Shown here piece after piece: positions 61,829-64,000 of a DNA stretch of 64,000 bases. The stretch covers positions 3,968,001 to 4,032,000 of the forward strand of contig NZ_JADBGF010000001.1 of the NCBI RefSeq assembly GCF_014873495.1, in the 5' to 3' direction. The stretch is from Streptomyces stelliscabiei (GTDB lineage: Bacteria; Actinomycetota; Actinomycetes; Streptomycetales; Streptomycetaceae). Numbering within the stretch: the first letter of the stretch is position 1; each line of letters starts with the position of its first letter. Position numbers and translations under genes: made by a program. A model generated the notes under the pieces. It was not told the origin of the DNA, did not search any database, and saw only the letters and a list, made by a program, of their open reading frames with translations.

Positions 61829-62872
61829 ATGACTGTGACCCTGGCGGACGTGGCGGCCCGTGCGCAGGTGTCGCCCGCGACCGTCTCCCGGGTGCTGAAC
61901 GGCAACTACCCGGTGGCCGCGACCACGCGCGAGCGGGTGCTGAAGGCCGTGGACGAGCTGGACTACGTCCTCAACGGCCCGGCCAGCGCGCTCGCCGCAG
62001 CCACCTCCGACCTGGTCGGCATCCTCGTGAACGACATCGCCGACCCCTTCTTCGGGATCATGGCCGCGGCCATCCAGTCCGAGATCGGCGGGCCCGGCGG
62101 GCGTGCGGGTGGGGAGCGGCTCGGGGTGGTGTGCAACACGGGCGGCTCCCCGGAGCGCGAGCTGACGTATCTCACGCTGTTGCAGCGCCAGCGCGCCGCC
62201 GCCGTCGTACTGACCGGTGGGGCCATCGAGGATCCCGCGCACCTGACCGCCGTCGGCCACAAGCTGCGGAAGCTGTCGGAGGCCGGGACGCGGGTGGTGC
62301 TGTGCGGGCGGCCGCCGACGCCGGAGGCCATCGCGATCACCTTCGACAACCGGGGCGGCGGGCAGCGGCTCACCGAGCACCTGATCGGGCTGGGGCACCG
62401 GCGACTCGGCTACATCGCCGGGCCGCAGGAGCGGACGACCACCCGGCACCGCCTGGAGGGCCATCGCGCGGCGCTGGCCGCCGCGGGCATCGAGGACGAC
62501 CCCCGGTGGACGGTGTACGGGCGCTACGACCGCCTCTCCGGCTACGAGGCGACGCTGGAGCTGCTGCGGCGCGACCCGTCGCTGACGGCCGTGGTCGCGG
62601 CCAACGACACGGTCGCGCTGGGGGCGTGCGCCGCCCTGCGCGACTCCGGTCTGCGCATCCCGGACGACGTCTCCGTGGCCGGCTTCGACGACCTCCCCTT
62701 CAGCATCGACGCGGTGCCCTCGCTGACGACGGTGCGGTTGCCGTTGACGGAGGCGGGGGCGCGCGCCGGCCGCATCGCCATGGGCCGCGAGGAGCCGCCG
62801 CCCGGGGGGATCGCCACGGTGCGGGGGGAGTTGATGGTGCGGGGGTCCAGTGGGGGGCCTCGGAAGGGCTGA
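61829..62872 (+). CDS. LacI family transcriptional regulator
   Basis: A 347-residue repressor. HTH and hinge: TLADVAARAQVSPATVSRVLNGNYPVAATTRERVLKAVDELDY, then NGPASALAAATSDLVGILV. The sugar-binding domain includes DPFFGIMAAAIQSEI and the closing DDVSVAGFDDLPFSIDAVP. It is head-to-head with the Gfo/Idh operon, with an AAGCGCTT site between them, so it most likely represses that operon until its sugar ligand appears. Confidence 0.93.
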   Translation: MTVTLADVAARAQVSPATVSRVLNGNYPVAATTRERVLKAVDELDYVLNGPASALAAATSDLVGILVNDIADPFFGIMAAAIQSEIGGPGGRAGGERLGVVCNTGGSPERELTYLTLLQRQRAAAVVLTGGAIEDPAHLTAVGHKLRKLSEAGTRVVLCGRPPTPEAIAITFDNRGGGQRLTEHLIGLGHRRLGYIAGPQERTTTRHRLEGHRAALAAAGIEDDPRWTVYGRYDRLSGYEATLELLRRDPSLTAVVAANDTVALGACAALRDSGLRIPDDVSVAGFDDLPFSIDAVPSLTTVRLPLTEAGARAGRIAMGREEPPPGGIATVRGELMVRGSSGGPRKG

Positions 62873-62879
62873 GGGGCGG

Positions 62880-63090
62880 GCTGGGCGGGGCGGGGGCGGT
62901 CGGTCCTGACCGGGGCGGGATCTGACCGGGGCGGGGGTCGGTCGGGGCGGGTTGGTCGGGCGGAGTGGGCGGGGCGGAGGCGGTCGGTCCTGACCGGGGC
63001 GGGGGTCGGTCGGGGCGGGTTGGTCGGGGCGGGTTGGGCCAGGTCGGACGGGGCGGGCCAGGTCGGTCGGACGGGTTCGGGGTCCGCTGC
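62880..63090. repeat. G-rich degenerate tandem repeat region
   Basis: About 210 nt made of GGGGCGGG, GGTCGGTC and GGTTGGTC blocks. A 23-nt unit beginning CGGTCGGTCCTGACC occurs at 62897-62919 and again at 62981-63003, and the flanking blocks repeat too, so the period is about 84 nt. The plus strand has many runs of 3-5 Gs that could form G-quadruplexes. It separates the LacI gene from the convergent membrane-protein gene and may act as a termination zone. Confidence 0.8.
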
Positions 63091-63113
63091 AGGCGGGTCG
63101 ACGGCGCGCCGGA

Positions 63114-63551
63114 TCAGTGCGGGGTGCTGCGACGGCCCTGGAAGACGGCCGCTCCCAGGGCGAGCGTGCCGAGGGTGATGCCGCCGTAGACGGTCGGGTT
63201 CACCCAGTCGGGGACCAGTTCGGTGCCGACGCCCTTCTCCGTGACGCACTGCGCGCTGACCGGCAGGGTCGTGCGCGTGACCACGTAGTCACCGGGAGCG
63301 CCTGCGGCCGCGCACATCTGCTCGGGGTCGAGGATGTAGAAGCCCGACATCACGCCGACCCCGTACACGCCGAGGGCGATCGCAGCGGCCAGCACAGCGA
63401 GCAGGGCGCACGAACCGGCGTCCGGCAGGCGCCGTCCGCCGCCTTTCTCCCGGCGATGCGCGCGCACCGCGAGTGCCGAGGCCGTGGCAGCGACGACCAA
63501 CGGTGCCAGGAACGGGGCGAGGGCGAGGACCAGGAAGAGGAAGGACTCCAC
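63114..63551 (-). CDS. Small integral membrane protein, unknown function
   Basis: A 145-residue protein with three hydrophobic segments: FLFLVLALAPFLAPLVVAAT (about 4-23), ALLAVLAAAIALGVYGVGVM (about 48-67) and VYGGITLGTLALGAAVF (near the end). Two Cys in the outside loop (EQMCAAAG, SAQCVTEK) could form a disulfide. I use GTG 63551 because the hydrophobic start fits; an ATG at 63659 would add 36 polar residues. No family recognised. Confidence 0.7.
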   Translation of the reverse strand: MESFLFLVLALAPFLAPLVVAATASALAVRAHRREKGGGRRLPDAGSCALLAVLAAAIALGVYGVGVMSGFYILDPEQMCAAAGAPGDYVVTRTTLPVSAQCVTEKGVGTELVPDWVNPTVYGGITLGTLALGAAVFQGRRSTPH

Positions 63552-63754
63552 GCCTGAGCGGACTTCGCCGGTGGGCCGGCGGTTCCGCCGCGAGGAGATC
63601 CAGGGCGACGGGACGGGTTCGACACGTGGGCCGAGGTCCGACCCCGAGCCACCCCTCACGCAGCGTGACGCTTCGGCGCGCGACAGTCACCGGTCCGTCC
63701 TACGTTGGGCGGGAGAGCCATTCGCCTCACCCCCACCACCGAAGAGGAGGAACC

Positions 63755-63952
63755 ATGGCCGCCAAGGACAAGGGCAGCATGGACAAGATCAAGGGCAAGG
63801 CCAAGGAGATGTCCGGGAAGGTCACCGGCAACCGCGAGCAGCAGGCCGAGGGCAAGATGCAGCAGGTGCGCGGTGAGGCCAAGAAGATGAAGGGCAAGGT
63901 GCAGGAGCGTGCGCAGGAAGCGCGGCGCCCGGCGCAGCGCGACGGCGTCTGA
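63755..63952 (+). CDS. CsbD-like stress protein
   Basis: A 65-residue, highly charged helical protein: GSMDKIKGKAKEMSGKVTGN, then QQAEGKMQQVRGEAKKMKGKVQE, the repeat-like pattern of the CsbD family (Lys-rich, induced by sigma-B-type stress). The ATG at 63755 has an excellent GAGGAGG site. Downstream is the window edge; no partner gene is visible. Confidence 0.92.
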   Translation: MAAKDKGSMDKIKGKAKEMSGKVTGNREQQAEGKMQQVRGEAKKMKGKVQERAQEARRPAQRDGV

Positions 63953-64000
63953 GGCCGCGTAGCGCGACGGCCCCCGCGGTCGCGCGGCACGCGTAGGCGT

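Overview
The window is high-GC actinobacterial chromosome, almost certainly Streptomyces. Third-codon GC bias is extreme, GTG starts are frequent, and genes are joined by 4-nt ATGA/GTGA overlaps. Characteristic families include whiJ-type regulator triads (XRE/DUF397/ATPase), a SARP/AfsR-like regulator, the Cgl0159-type aldolase in an inositol cluster, a type VII secretion cluster and a CsbD-like stress protein. No rRNA, tRNA, CRISPR array or intact insertion sequence was seen.

Layout. 0-3.1 kb: an ABC-2 permease (cut by the window edge) and a remarkable fusion of a secreted alpha/beta hydrolase with an ABC ATPase. 3.4-10.6 kb: myo-inositol catabolism (iolC, aldolase, iolB, iolD, mmsA on the minus strand) with a divergent sugar isomerase/dehydratase. 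10.9-16.3 kb: a small HTH protein, a GNAT acetyltransferase, a zinc alcohol dehydrogenase, and an MMPL exporter with its divergent TetR regulator and a large palindromic operator. 16.3-19 kb: copper efflux (copZ-copA) behind a CsoR-type operator. 19.7-23.5 kb: citrate synthase and the RecD2 helicase. 23.6-26.6 kb: a whiJ-type triad, then a divergent HxlR/NAD(P)H:quinone oxidoreductase pair. 26.8-32.9 kb: a ribose operon (LacI regulator, double ATPase, a single fused permease/binding protein, ribokinase, RbsD pyranase). 33.2-43.2 kb: a compact type VII (ESX) locus with two WXG100-like proteins, a small membrane protein, EccD, a proline-rich EspI-like ParA ATPase, EccC and a DUF6177 protein; EccB, EccE and mycosin are not in the window. 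43.3-47.5 kb: an FbpABC-like ABC importer.

47.5-58.4 kb looks accessory. It holds an AfsR-like regulator with two apparent frameshifts, a secreted protein of seven 37-residue repeats (probable beta-propeller), a decayed Tat-signal fragment, a small secreted cysteine-containing protein, a second whiJ-type triad followed by an AraC regulator, a vapBC toxin-antitoxin pair with a palindrome over a probable leaderless promoter, and a secreted chymotrypsin-like protease. 58.4-62.9 kb is a sugar-catabolic operon (Gfo/Idh/MocA oxidoreductase, DUF993 protein, sugar phosphate isomerase) with a divergent LacI regulator. A G-rich repeat, a small membrane protein and a CsbD-like protein close the window.

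How the parts fit together: the window is mainly carbon-source uptake and breakdown (inositol, ribose, an unidentified sugar), metal homeostasis, and cell-surface or secreted functions. Most units have a local dedicated regulator, often with a visible palindromic operator. Functional assignments rest on motifs read by eye; no database search was run.
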